The position numbers were made by a program, and so were the translations under genes. The notes under the pieces are model-generated. The model saw nothing but the letters and a program-made list of their open reading frames with translations, ran no database searches and had not been told where the DNA came from. Shown here in pieces: positions 6,904-14,633 of a DNA stretch of 14,743 nt. How positions within the stretch are numbered: position 1 is the first letter of the stretch; every line of letters starts with the position of its first letter. This stretch comes from DASXRU01 sp036506395 (GTDB taxonomy: Bacteria; Acidobacteriota; Blastocatellia; Pyrinomonadales; Pyrinomonadaceae), in contig DASXRU010000134.1 in the NCBI GenBank assembly GCA_036506395.1, positions 1-14,743 on the forward strand, read 5' to 3'.

Positions 6904-8622
6904 CTAAATGCTTAGCGACTCCACGTGTCGTCCTTTGCGACTCAACAGCCACATGAAAATTGTGCGCGAGACGTAAACCGCCGAGAAGAGGTTAACCAGC
7001 AACCCCAGCACCAGGGTAACGGCAAAGCCGCGGATAGGCCCGGTACCAAACACGAACAGGAACAACGAAGAAATGATCGTAGTAACGTGGGTATCGATGA
7101 TAGTAACAAAGGCGTGGCCAAAACCCTGCTCTATTGCCGAGGGAATAGTCTTTCCCGTGCGCAACTCTTCGCGAGTACGTTCAAAGATGAGAACGTTCGA
7201 ATCAACCGCCATACCGATGGTGAGAATCATGCCGGCAATACCCGGCAGGGTCAGGGTGGCGCCAAACAGGATCAAGCCCGCAATCATCAGCACCATGTTC
7301 AGCAGCAGGGCCACAACTGCGTTCACGCCCGCGCCGCGATAATAAAACAGCATGAAGGCCACCACGAAAGCCAGGCCATAGACTGATGCTTTAACACCGG
7401 AGCGAATCGAATCAGCTCCCAGGCTGGGGCCGACAGTGCGCTCTTCCTGGTATTCGATCGGAGCCGGCAAGGCGCCGGAGCGCAACGTCAGAGCCAGGTC
7501 ATCCGCCGTTTGTTTCGTGAAGCTGCCGGTGATTTCGCCCTGATCGAAGATTTGCGATTTGATATAAGCGATCGATTTGACCTCGTCATTAAGGACGACG
7601 CCCATGTACTCGTTGATATTGGCTCCGGTCCAGGCTCCGAACTTGTCCGCGCCTGATTTCTTGAGCGCAAACTGAATCTGGTAGTCGTCCCCGCCGCCGC
7701 CTCGGCTGGAAGTAGCTGAGGCATTGCGCAGCTCGCTGCCGTCCACAATGGCCGGTGATTCCACTACCACCCAACGCTTTGGCTTCTGGGCATTGGCGTC
7801 GGCCGGCTGGGCGCCCGCCGTCGTCGGTTCGTCGCGCTCAGCGTAGGGCAGCGCGCGTCGATTTGCCGGAATCGTGCCGCCGGTGTTTAGCGAAGCAATC
7901 GCCTCTTCTCTGGTTGAATAAGTCTGCTTGGGATTAGGACTGGGCGGACTGATGACATGGACCAGTTCCAGATGCGACTGTCCGGCCAGCAAGGCCTTGA
8001 CGCGTTCCGGATCCTGGATGCCCGGCATTTGCAGCAGAATCTGGTGCGAGCCCTGCGGCCCGTGATGCTGCAGGGTCGGCTCCGTAACCCCGACAGAGTT
8101 GATGCGCGATTCGATAATCTTCAGCGCCTGTTCGGTGGCCTGGTCCGCCAACGTTCGCTGCGCGGCTGAGGTCAGGCTCCAGGTCATCGTGGGGCCTGAT
8201 GGAGAGTAGGACCACCCTGCGCGCTCGCTTAGATCGGTTTTCTTTTCAATCGCGTCCTTTATCTCCGAAACTTTCGCCGGATCGGCCACGGTAAGTGTGA
8301 CGCGATAGTTACCGCCCGCCGTCTCAGCGTGACTTTCTTTTATCTCAAAGCCCGCATCTTTGGCGGCATTTTGCGCGGCAATCGCGTTGTCTTCAGTCAA
8401 CCGCTTTAGATATTCGTCGGTCTTGACGCGCATCACCAGATGCGTTCCGCCCTTTAGATCCAGACCGAGCTTGATATTCTGCGCCAGCGTATTTTTAATG
8501 CCGGTAGGTGTGAAGTCATTGAGATGGGGCCGCCGGCCGCGCGGGCCAATGACGATGTAAATGCCGACCAGCGTCACGATGGCGATGATAATTGAACGCT
8601 GAAGCAGATTCTTTTTCTTCAT
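6904..8622 (-). CDS. secD: Protein translocase subunit SecD
   Basis: Inner-membrane subunit of the SecDF-YajC complex that promotes proton-driven release of exported proteins in the periplasm. It has 572 residues: TM1 at about 9-26, the signature LGLDLKGGTHLVMRV at 52-66, a large periplasmic region to about 405, and five C-terminal membrane helices at about 408-562. Functional motifs are intact: GSFTKQTADDLALTLRSGALPAP (366-388), GMAVDSNVLIFERTREEL (470-487, with Asp474) and DTHVTTIISSLFLFVFGTG (510-528). A low-complexity insert at about 225-315 (PPSPNPKQ, AGAQPADANAQKPK, SSRGGGG) enlarges the periplasmic head. AAGG lies 4 bases before the ATG. It is separated from yajC by a REP-like block and directly precedes secF. 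Confidence 0.97.
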   Translation of the reverse strand: MKKKNLLQRSIIIAIVTLVGIYIVIGPRGRRPHLNDFTPTGIKNTLAQNIKLGLDLKGGTHLVMRVKTDEYLKRLTEDNAIAAQNAAKDAGFEIKESHAETAGGNYRVTLTVADPAKVSEIKDAIEKKTDLSERAGWSYSPSGPTMTWSLTSAAQRTLADQATEQALKIIESRINSVGVTEPTLQHHGPQGSHQILLQMPGIQDPERVKALLAGQSHLELVHVISPPSPNPKQTYSTREEAIASLNTGGTIPANRRALPYAERDEPTTAGAQPADANAQKPKRWVVVESPAIVDGSELRNASATSSRGGGGDDYQIQFALKKSGADKFGAWTGANINEYMGVVLNDEVKSIAYIKSQIFDQGEITGSFTKQTADDLALTLRSGALPAPIEYQEERTVGPSLGADSIRSGVKASVYGLAFVVAFMLFYYRGAGVNAVVALLLNMVLMIAGLILFGATLTLPGIAGMILTIGMAVDSNVLIFERTREELRTGKTIPSAIEQGFGHAFVTIIDTHVTTIISSLFLFVFGTGPIRGFAVTLVLGLLVNLFSAVYVSRTIFMWLLSRKGRHVESLSI

Positions 8623-8663
8623 AAAGCCTTATCAGACAAACTTCAGAAACCCTGATCAAGCGT

Positions 8664-8714
8664 CTTCGACGCGTAGCGTCGGTGTGAATCTAGCCCGGCG
8701 TTTTAACGCCGGGG
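8664..8714. repeat. REP-like unit, left copy
   Basis: A 51-bp unit inverted relative to the copy at 8810-8860, with 44 of 51 positions identical. It contains a GC-rich palindrome CGACGC-GTA-GCGTCG (8667-8681) and a hairpin with 9-bp arms CCCGGCGTT / AACGCCGGG (8694-8702 and 8705-8713). The differences from the other copy keep the hairpin stem paired. Confidence 0.85.
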
Positions 8715-8734
8715 ATCAGGTTCTTGCCTGTTCT

Positions 8735-8787
8735 CGTCGCGTCGCGACGATTGAATCCGTCGCTAGTTTCAGACGTCGCTACGCGAC
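8735..8787. repeat. Two degenerate GC-rich palindromes between the REP-like units
   Basis: CGTCGCG-T-CGCGACG (8735-8749) and GTCGC-TAC-GCGAC (8775-8787) resemble the CGACGC-GTA-GCGTCG core of the flanking units. The block therefore holds four related small palindromes within about 190 bases. Confidence 0.6.
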
Positions 8788-8809
8788 ACAAAGACCCTCG
8801 TCAACCTTT

Positions 8810-8860
8810 CCCCGGCCTTGAAAGGCCGGGCTAAATTCATTTCGACGCTACGCGTCGAAG
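8810..8860. repeat. REP-like unit, right (inverted) copy
   Basis: Reverse-complement partner of 8664-8714. Its hairpin arms are CCCGGCCTT / AAGGCCGGG (8811-8819 and 8822-8830) and its core palindrome CGACGC-TAC-GCGTCG lies at 8843-8857. It lies 38 bases after the yajC stop, so the yajC-secD transcript would carry both units. Confidence 0.85.
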
Positions 8861-8897
8861 GGCCTCGGAGCTCGCAAAGTCCTCGGACATGGCCATA

Positions 8898-9200
8898 CTA
8901 CTTTGTCTCTTCCGGCTCCACCGCCGCCACCGCCGAACGCGCTATCTCAAGAATCGATTTGTCTGCGCTTCTGATCAGAAAGCTGGTGTCACGCACGGCG
9001 GTAATGGTTCCAATGATGCCGCCCGTGGTTACAATGCGATCCCCCGATTTCAACTCCCCGATAGCTGATTGCAACTCCCGTTGGCGCTTCTGCTGCGGCC
9101 TGATCATAAGGAGGTAAAAGACGCCAAACACCAGCATCATCGGAATTAGGAATGTGAAGCCGCCTCCGCCGCCCTGCAGTAGCATCAAAGCAATTGTCAT
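8898..9200 (-). CDS. yajC: Preprotein translocase accessory subunit YajC
   Basis: Small inner-membrane protein of the SecDF-YajC complex. It has 100 residues: a Gly-rich start (LLQGGGGG), one membrane helix at about 15-32 ending in the family signature MIRPQQKRQREL, then a cytoplasmic domain with the conserved LKSGDRIVTTGGIIGTI and a short acidic tail. The length is typical. It lies 112 bases downstream of tgt and upstream of secD, the common tgt-yajC-secD-secF order. The nearest Shine-Dalgarno-like GGGAG is 14 bases from the ATG, so translation initiation is probably modest. Confidence 0.95.
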   Translation of the reverse strand: MTIALMLLQGGGGGFTFLIPMMLVFGVFYLLMIRPQQKRQRELQSAIGELKSGDRIVTTGGIIGTITAVRDTSFLIRSADKSILEIARSAVAAVEPEETK

Positions 9201-9312
9201 TTATGTTTTATCGCTCCCGATTACGAAAAAGCGCCGCCGTGTGGCAAATTCAACCGGCCGGCGAAGCAATGGACAATTCACGGCTCTGGACCCGAGCGGA
9301 GCATTGTCGAAC

Positions 9313-10497
9313 TCATGCCACGCCCGAGTGAATACTCTCTGTGTACTCTTGTCGAAAACTTGTGAATTCGCCAGACCGGATAGCTTGCCTGACACGTCTC
9401 ATGGTGTCAAGGAAGAACGCAAGGTTATGGTGCGTCAGAAGGATGCTGGCTAGCATTTCACCTGACATATATAGATGACGCAGAAACGCGCGCGAGTGGC
9501 GCCGGCAAACAGAACAGGCACATGCCTGATCGAGAGGGCGTTCGTCGCGTGTCCATTGCGCGTTTTTGACGTTCAGTTTGCCGCGCGAAGTGAAGGCCTG
9601 GCCAGTGCGGCCATTGCGCGTTGGCAGCACGCAATCGAACATGTCAACGCCGCGAGCTACAGCTTCGATCAGGTCTTCCGGCGTGCCAACGCCCATCAGA
9701 TAACGCGGGCTGCGGTCGGGCATCAGCGGCGCCAGCTTCTCGACTACCTCAAACATTACCGGCTTCTCTTCTCCCACACTAAGACCGCCGATGGCATAGC
9801 CGTCGAAACCGATCTCGGTCGTGCGCGCCAGACTTTCCTGTCGGAGATCGTGGTGCGACGAGCCCTGGACTATGCCGAACAGCGCTTGAGTCCCAGCGGC
9901 CGGGGAGATCCCTTGCGGGGGCGAAGACTGAAAGCCTGCGCCACTTTGCAAACGATCGAAGGCGTCTCGCGATCGTTTGGCCCAACGCGCAGTCAGCTCC
10001 ATACTGCGGCGCGCCTCTTCATATGTCGCTTCACCCGGGGCGCATTCGTCGAAAGCCATCGCTATATCGGCGCCGAGCGCCGCTTGTATTTCCATCGACA
10101 CTTCCGGCGAAAGAAAACACAGCGCACCGTCCAAATGTGAACGAAACTCTGTTCCTGCTTCAGTGATCTTCCGCAGCGCGCCCAGGCTCCAAACCTGGAA
10201 CCCACCTGAGTCAGTCAGCATCGGGCGCTGCCAACCAATGAAGCGATGCAGGCCCCCGCACGCCTTGATTGTCTCCATTCCCGGCCGCAACCACAGGTGA
10301 TAGGCGTTGCCAAGAATGATCTGCGCGTCGAGCTCGGCAGATTCCAGCGATTCGAACCGCACGCCTTTTACCGTGCCTGCTGTTCCGACAGGCATGAACA
10401 CCGGAGTCTCAATGACTCCGCGGCGCGTCTGTAAAAGCCCCGCGCGAGCCTCGCCGTCCCTGGCGTTAATTTCAAAGTCGATTGGCACAGTGGACAA
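9313..10497 (-). CDS. tgt: Queuine tRNA-ribosyltransferase (tRNA-guanine transglycosylase)
   Basis: Exchanges the wobble guanine of GU(N)-anticodon tRNAs for preQ1 in the queuosine pathway, in the cytoplasm. From the TTG at 10497 it has 394 residues (E. coli Tgt has 375). Conserved features: FEINARDGEARAG and RRGVIETPVFMPVGTAGTVKG at the N-terminus, DSGGFQVWSLG with catalytic-type Asp96, ALFGIVQGS near 205-213, GGLSVGE, MFDCVLPTRNGR with the nucleophile-type Asp288, and a zinc site Cys326, Cys328, Cys331 and His357 in CACSVC...THHN. A Ser/Pro/Gly-rich insert (about 185-203) precedes GIVQG. No ATG fits: GTG at 10488 and a TTG at 10605 are in-frame alternatives, but the 10605 start adds 36 unrelated residues and overlaps the upstream gene. 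None has a convincing ribosome-binding site, so the start is uncertain although the identity is firm. Confidence 0.95.
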   Translation of the reverse strand: MSTVPIDFEINARDGEARAGLLQTRRGVIETPVFMPVGTAGTVKGVRFESLESAELDAQIILGNAYHLWLRPGMETIKACGGLHRFIGWQRPMLTDSGGFQVWSLGALRKITEAGTEFRSHLDGALCFLSPEVSMEIQAALGADIAMAFDECAPGEATYEEARRSMELTARWAKRSRDAFDRLQSGAGFQSSPPQGISPAAGTQALFGIVQGSSHHDLRQESLARTTEIGFDGYAIGGLSVGEEKPVMFEVVEKLAPLMPDRSPRYLMGVGTPEDLIEAVARGVDMFDCVLPTRNGRTGQAFTSRGKLNVKNAQWTRDERPLDQACACSVCRRHSRAFLRHLYMSGEMLASILLTHHNLAFFLDTMRRVRQAIRSGEFTSFRQEYTESIHSGVA

Positions 10498-10555
10498 TGA
10501 AGAAGGTTGGGGTGGGCTGCGGTCCTGGCCGGCGATGGATCTCTCCGAGAGGCGG

Positions 10556-11086
10556 TCATTTTTCGAGCCGAAAGCTTTTCGCGGCCCGATCGAAGATAGG
10601 GTCAAGTGTTACCTGATCTACCTCGAGGGCGGTACCGGTCACGAGGATTTTCTGATCGTCGCCCTTGCCATTGAAATAGTATTGCAGCGTTCTGATAAGC
10701 AGCCCTTTATACTCGGCACGAAGAGCGACTCTGATACCAGAGGCCCCTGACGCTGTCGTGAATGGTTCCTGCGTTACGAGCTTCACACTACTGGCGCCAA
10801 CCTGCTCGTAATTCTTTAGAATATAGTCCACGCCGGCGGTTGCGTAATCGTTAATCAATCTCGAATCCTTGTCGTCCTTAAAATTTATATTCGGGGTAAA
10901 GTATTGGCCTGGAGTTCCGAAGAGCAGCTTGAACTTCAGTCCCTCTTTTTCCCTCGTTTCCCAGCCAACCGGAGCGCAGATGGAAAAGCCGCCCGCTGGT
11001 TCGACATGGCGCTGGCACGAGTCCTGCGCCTGGCCCGTAAGCGCCAAAAGGAAAACGAAAGCAGCGGCAAACACCAGCCTCTCCAT
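10556..11086 (-). CDS. Exported PsbP/DcrB-like small protein of unknown role
   Basis: Predicted exported protein of 176 residues. The signal peptide is clear: MERLVFAAAFVFLLALTGQAQ, cleaved near residue 20. The mature part begins with two cysteines close to the N-terminus (DSC and FSIC) that could form a disulphide. The pattern GGFSICAPVGWETREKEG, then alternating strands and a helix (LINDYATAGVDYILKNY), then GASGIRVALRAEYKGLLIRTLQYYF and a final DPIFDRAAKSFRLEK resembles the PsbP/DcrB fold of small periplasmic proteins. That assignment rests on pattern only. The ATG at 11086 is preferred over an in-frame TTG at 11179, because it starts the signal peptide and GGGGGG lies about 8 bases upstream. 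It lies 99 bases after the kinase and 58 before tgt; no functional link to either is evident. Confidence 0.85.
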   Translation of the reverse strand: MERLVFAAAFVFLLALTGQAQDSCQRHVEPAGGFSICAPVGWETREKEGLKFKLLFGTPGQYFTPNINFKDDKDSRLINDYATAGVDYILKNYEQVGASSVKLVTQEPFTTASGASGIRVALRAEYKGLLIRTLQYYFNGKGDDQKILVTGTALEVDQVTLDPIFDRAAKSFRLEK

Positions 11087-11150
11087 GAGTAAAAGCCCCC
11101 CAAATCTTATCGGCGTGAAAGCTGAAAGGAAAAGAGAATTTCGCGGGTTG

Positions 11151-11179
11151 TATTTACATGAAAGCGTAGCTAATGACAA
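11151..11179 (-). promoter_or_regulatory. Candidate promoter for the PsbP/DcrB-like gene
   Basis: The minus strand shows TTGTCA (11179-11174; 5 of 6 to the -35 consensus), a 17-base spacer, and TAAATA (11156-11151; a weak -10). It begins 6 bases past the kinase stop codon, giving a leader of about 58 bases. The weak -10 keeps confidence low. Confidence 0.3.
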
Positions 11180-11185
11180 GTAGCA

Positions 11186-14155
11186 TTAAGATCCAGAGGC
11201 TTCCTTCGCCTTCTCAACTTCGGCTGTGGTGCCCGTTACCGGAAACCGCACCGTGAAAGTCGAGCCGGGGCCGTCGCTCTTTGCTTCGACCATTCCGTGG
11301 TGCGCTTCCACCAGTTCCTTGACTAGCGCGAGCCCGATGCCCAGGCCGCCGTGATGCCGTTTCGAAGAACTATCCGCTTGTCGAAAACGATCCCATACGT
11401 GTGGCAGAAAGTCAGGCGCTATACCCTCGCCCGTATCTTCGACTTCGACTGCTATCCAACGCGTAGTTTCGATCTCGCCGTCACCGGCGGCACCCTCGGG
11501 CAAAAGCATTGACCTTACTTTGATGTGGCCGCCCGCCGGGGTGAACTTGATGGCGTTCGTCAGAAGGTTCCACAAAACCTGCTGCACACGCTGCGGATCG
11601 TAATCAATTATCGGCAGGTCAGGGGCCAGGTCCAGTTCGATCTCCAACTTGCGTGCGTCCGCTGTTTGCTTTACGGCCTGCACCGCATTCAGCACCGAAA
11701 GATTAATGTCCGAAGGCTTCAGGTCCAGCCGGAACACTCTCCGCTGCAAACGAGACAGATCGAGCAAATCTGAAATGAGCTGGGCCAGCGACGAAGTTGC
11801 GTTTTGAATCACCGCTATGCCGCCGGCAACCTCTTCGTCGTTGGCGATCGTTTTGCTTTCCGCCAGCAGCTCGACCCAACCTTTGATGGCCGTCAGCGGT
11901 GTGCGCAACTCATGCGACAGGGTTGCCAGAAAATCGTCCTTCAGCCGATTCGCTTCGCGTAGCTCTGCAATCAGACGCGCGTTTTCCAGCGTCGCGCCTA
12001 CTTGCGTTGCGACTGCAACCAGCAAATCTACGTCGTCGGCAACCCAGTGCCTGCGCCGTTCTGTCTGGAGCCCGCTGAGCGAACCAATTATGCGACCATG
12101 ATGAATGATGGGCACCACGGCGAGACTCTGTAATCCGGTGCGCTCAATCAGGTCTTCGACTCCCGCGGCCAGCGGGTGAGTGCGAACATCGCTTACCACC
12201 AGCGGTTGCCGGTGCTCTCGAATCCAGTCTGCAATCGGGCTGCGCTCTTCTACTTCAACGTCATCACTCAGCCTGCCCAGACCCTTAGCGCACCATTCCC
12301 CATAGATCTTGATACCGGGGCCGGCAGTCGTTCGACGCAAAGCACTTTCGTCGCGCCTGTCCTCATACAGAACCGCGACGCAGCGATCCAGTTCCAGCAC
12401 CTGGCCCAAGCGTTCGACAACTACCTCGACGCCCTGTTTCAGATCGGGCGATTGCTGCAATACCAGCATCAAACGGTTAACTACAGCCTCGCGTTCCGCC
12501 TGCGCCTGAATGGTCGCAAACAGGCGCGCGTTGGCAATGGTCTCGGCAGCCTGGGCGGCAAAAATCTCGAGCAGTTGCGTGTCGCGCTGCCCAAACCCTC
12601 CCGGACGATTCGCCACGTAAATGAAACCGATTAGCTCGCGCTTGATGAGCATGGGCACGATGAGGATCGATCGTACGTTGTATGCTGCCAGGAACTCCTG
12701 ATTGAAACGCTCGTCGTTTGCCGGCTCGTTGGAAAGGAAAGGCTCGCCGGTGCGGTACACAAGTTCAGTTTCACCGGAACGATAGCTGTACGACCCGGTG
12801 GCCACTGGATTCAAAGCAAACTGGAAATCACGAATCATTTCCGGGGGCGTCTGATAGCCAGGGGCTTCGGCGCGCACTATGCTGCTGCGCCGGTCGTAGG
12901 TCGCCAGCAGGCACATCTCGCCACCAACCAATTCCGCGATCGCCCGGGTCAGGCGGCCATAAATCTCCGATGCTTCCGTCATAGTGGAGAACGCTCTGGA
13001 GATCTTATAAAGGCCTTCTAGCTCTTCGCCGCGGCGGCGGCTGGCTTCATAGAGGCTCGCATTAGTCAGTGCCAGGGAAACCTGCGCCGCAACGGCCGCC
13101 AGAACTTTCTTGTTGTCGTCGGTCCAACTACGCGGCTGGTGATTGATGTGCAGCTCCAACAGACCCCTCAGTTCGCCACCGCTGACTACCGGCGCCGCCA
13201 TCACCGCGCTGACGTCGAGACGAGAATACAAACTCATCAACTCACCTTGCGGCAGTTTTCTGATATCGTCGACTGCCACCGGCTCTCGCGCCGCGAAAAC
13301 CTGCTGCGCAAATCTGCTGGTCCGCAGGGGAATGCGCTGGCCACGCAGTGAAGGAATCTCTTTGCCGGACAAGGATTCGTATCCAACAAAGGCGTATTCA
13401 TCCTGGTCGCTGAATAGCGTCACCTGACAACGATCCGCTTTCAAAGCCTCGCCCAGAGCGTCCACCGTCTCCTGCAGAACCAACGACGGATCGAGAGAAC
13501 TTGAAAGCTGCCTGCCGATTCGCGCCGCCAGCTCCTCGCGGCGAGCCGCTGCTTCCATTGCGCGCGAACGTTGTTGGGCCTGCTCGAGTAGAAGGACCTT
13601 TTGGATGGCGATCGCCAGCGGCGGACCAAGCCTTTCCAGCGCCAGCAAATGTTTTCGTCCGTAAGCGTCAGGGGTGCGCGAAGTAAGGTTCATGCTGCCG
13701 ATGGCGCGGTCGCCGGAAAAAAGCGGCATGCAAACCGCCGAGTGAAAGCCTTCGCGTTTCAGATCGGAGTAAACGTTGAAGCGCTTCTCATTATCCAGCT
13801 CCGGAATGACGACTATTTCCTGCTGCTTCAGGGCCCGTTCCGTAACGGTGCCCTGGAGAGGAGCTACTGCGCCCACTTCCAGCGAGCCGGCCTCCTTGCC
13901 TGAAAGCGCGAACACCCGCAGGTCTTTGTTTTGGTTTTCGCACAAGGCTATTGAGGCGCGATCGAAAGGAACCAGCGCGCGAATCTGCTCGCTCGCCAGG
14001 CCGAAGACCTCTTCGATGGTGCGGCTCGAATTAACTGCGGCCACGACGCGGTTGACCACTTCGAGCTGCTCAGTGGACTCTCGCAAATACTCAAAGAGCC
14101 CCTGCATCTCGGTGCTGGTTAGTTCGTCGTGTTCGTTACGTGTGGCCATCGTCAT
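11186..14155 (-). CDS. Soluble multi-GAF sensor histidine kinase
   Basis: Two-component sensor kinase of 989 residues with no membrane segment, so probably cytoplasmic. It has four GAF-like domains at about 45-188, 222-368, 395-547 and 570-728, joined by helical linkers. Each ends with the GAF-type pattern of a hydrophobic strand (SAVCMPLF, SAVMAAPVV, SILIVPMLI, SLAVVPII) followed by a Gly turn. HisKA follows at about 738-806 with phospho-acceptor His748 in LSHELRTPLTAIKGW. HATPase_c is at about 853-972 with the N-box WNLLTNAIKFTP, G1 DTGEGI, F-box WDRFRQAD and G2 GGLGIGLAL, all intact. No receiver domain or response-regulator gene is visible nearby, so its partner is elsewhere. A conserved Cys sits in GAF1 (LCENQ), GAF2 (DRCQV) and GAF4 (DRCVA), but no ligand can be assigned. 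The start is ATG at 14155 (a second ATG lies two codons later); no Shine-Dalgarno is visible. Confidence 0.95.
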   Translation of the reverse strand: MTMATRNEHDELTSTEMQGLFEYLRESTEQLEVVNRVVAAVNSSRTIEEVFGLASEQIRALVPFDRASIALCENQNKDLRVFALSGKEAGSLEVGAVAPLQGTVTERALKQQEIVVIPELDNEKRFNVYSDLKREGFHSAVCMPLFSGDRAIGSMNLTSRTPDAYGRKHLLALERLGPPLAIAIQKVLLLEQAQQRSRAMEAAARREELAARIGRQLSSSLDPSLVLQETVDALGEALKADRCQVTLFSDQDEYAFVGYESLSGKEIPSLRGQRIPLRTSRFAQQVFAAREPVAVDDIRKLPQGELMSLYSRLDVSAVMAAPVVSGGELRGLLELHINHQPRSWTDDNKKVLAAVAAQVSLALTNASLYEASRRRGEELEGLYKISRAFSTMTEASEIYGRLTRAIAELVGGEMCLLATYDRRSSIVRAEAPGYQTPPEMIRDFQFALNPVATGSYSYRSGETELVYRTGEPFLSNEPANDERFNQEFLAAYNVRSILIVPMLIKRELIGFIYVANRPGGFGQRDTQLLEIFAAQAAETIANARLFATIQAQAEREAVVNRLMLVLQQSPDLKQGVEVVVERLGQVLELDRCVAVLYEDRRDESALRRTTAGPGIKIYGEWCAKGLGRLSDDVEVEERSPIADWIREHRQPLVVSDVRTHPLAAGVEDLIERTGLQSLAVVPIIHHGRIIGSLSGLQTERRRHWVADDVDLLVAVATQVGATLENARLIAELREANRLKDDFLATLSHELRTPLTAIKGWVELLAESKTIANDEEVAGGIAVIQNATSSLAQLISDLLDLSRLQRRVFRLDLKPSDINLSVLNAVQAVKQTADARKLEIELDLAPDLPIIDYDPQRVQQVLWNLLTNAIKFTPAGGHIKVRSMLLPEGAAGDGEIETTRWIAVEVEDTGEGIAPDFLPHVWDRFRQADSSSKRHHGGLGIGLALVKELVEAHHGMVEAKSDGPGSTFTVRFPVTGTTAEVEKAKEASGS

Positions 14156-14199
14156 TCAAACCGGCGAGTAGAGCCTTTTGATTGGAGACCTTTGGTTTC

Positions 14200-14230
14200 G
14201 ATTTATCATTTGTCGTTTGTCATTTCTCAT
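14200..14230. repeat. Tandem heptamer block, left part (interrupted by the MITE-like element)
   Basis: Reads as consecutive 7-mers ATTTATC, ATTTGTC, GTTTGTC, ATTTCTC, consensus ATTTGTC, continuing at 14584 after the inserted element. It forms one arm of an ancestral inverted repeat with 14634-14672. Confidence 0.8.
14222..14230. repeat. Target-site duplication, left copy
   Basis: ATTTCTCAT directly flanks the left terminal inverted repeat and is repeated exactly at 14575-14583. Because the surrounding sequence is itself a heptamer repeat, part of the match could be pre-existing. However, all 9 bases match at exactly the element borders. Confidence 0.75.
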
Positions 14231-14574
14231 CACTGCTGTCCCAACGTTGATCGGCTCATTGTCTGTATCTTGTTGGATTTGATCGAGTTAACCCCAAAAT
14301 CATGTCAGGATCGATTTCAATTCAGTGCGAACAAGCCAGCCCGGTTTTCTTGCGGGCGAAACGTCAAAATGAGTTACAGGTCATTTATTCGCCAAAACTC
14401 GGACACTATGTGCAATCACGGCGACGTCGGTCTACACATTGTGGTCCATGGCAGTTATGACCTTATGTTGAAAAACCTGAGTCTTTCTAAGCTTTGCGAC
14501 AGCCATCTACAAACACCAACGAAGTACTGTTGCCAAGTCACTGAGTCAATTCAACTAACGTTGGGACAGCAGTG
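14231..14574. mobile_element. 344-bp MITE-like element with 18-bp perfect terminal inverted repeats
   Basis: CACTGCTGTCCCAACGTT at 14231-14248 is exactly reverse-complemented at 14557-14574, with 9-bp direct repeats (ATTTCTCAT) outside both ends. The interior has no credible transposase fragment in any frame and looks more AT-rich than the neighbouring genes. This is the structure of a non-autonomous, transposase-dependent element moved in trans. Nine-base duplications are made by IS10/IS50, IS903 and IS1 among others, so the parent family cannot be fixed from length alone. It lies 75 bases upstream of the histidine-kinase start and may alter that gene's promoter. Confidence 0.85.
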
Positions 14575-14591
14575 ATTTCTCATTTGTCATT
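14575..14591. repeat. Right target-site duplication and rest of the left heptamer arm
   Basis: 14575-14583 is the second copy of ATTTCTCAT. Bases 14584-14591 complete the heptamer arm (…ATTTGTC ATT). Removing the element and one duplication restores a 39-base arm matching the reverse complement of 14634-14672 at 36 of 39 positions. Confidence 0.75.
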
Positions 14592-14633
14592 TTCCGAATT
14601 CAAACTTGGAGGCTGCACTTCAGTTGAACCCCC

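Noticed and set aside
9475..10140. A 221-codon plus-strand open frame opposite tgt
   Set aside because: tgt on the minus strand explains the region with catalytic and zinc-binding residues intact. The plus-strand product looks like an antisense artefact.
11087..11179. TTG at 11179 as the start of the PsbP/DcrB-like protein
   Set aside because: It would add 31 residues before a complete signal peptide. The ATG at 11086 with an upstream G-run is the better start.
14129..14575. A 148-codon plus-strand open frame spanning the MITE-like element
   Set aside because: It starts inside the kinase gene on the opposite strand, runs through the terminal repeats and heptamers, lacks a ribosome-binding site and resembles no transposase. 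It is a chance frame.
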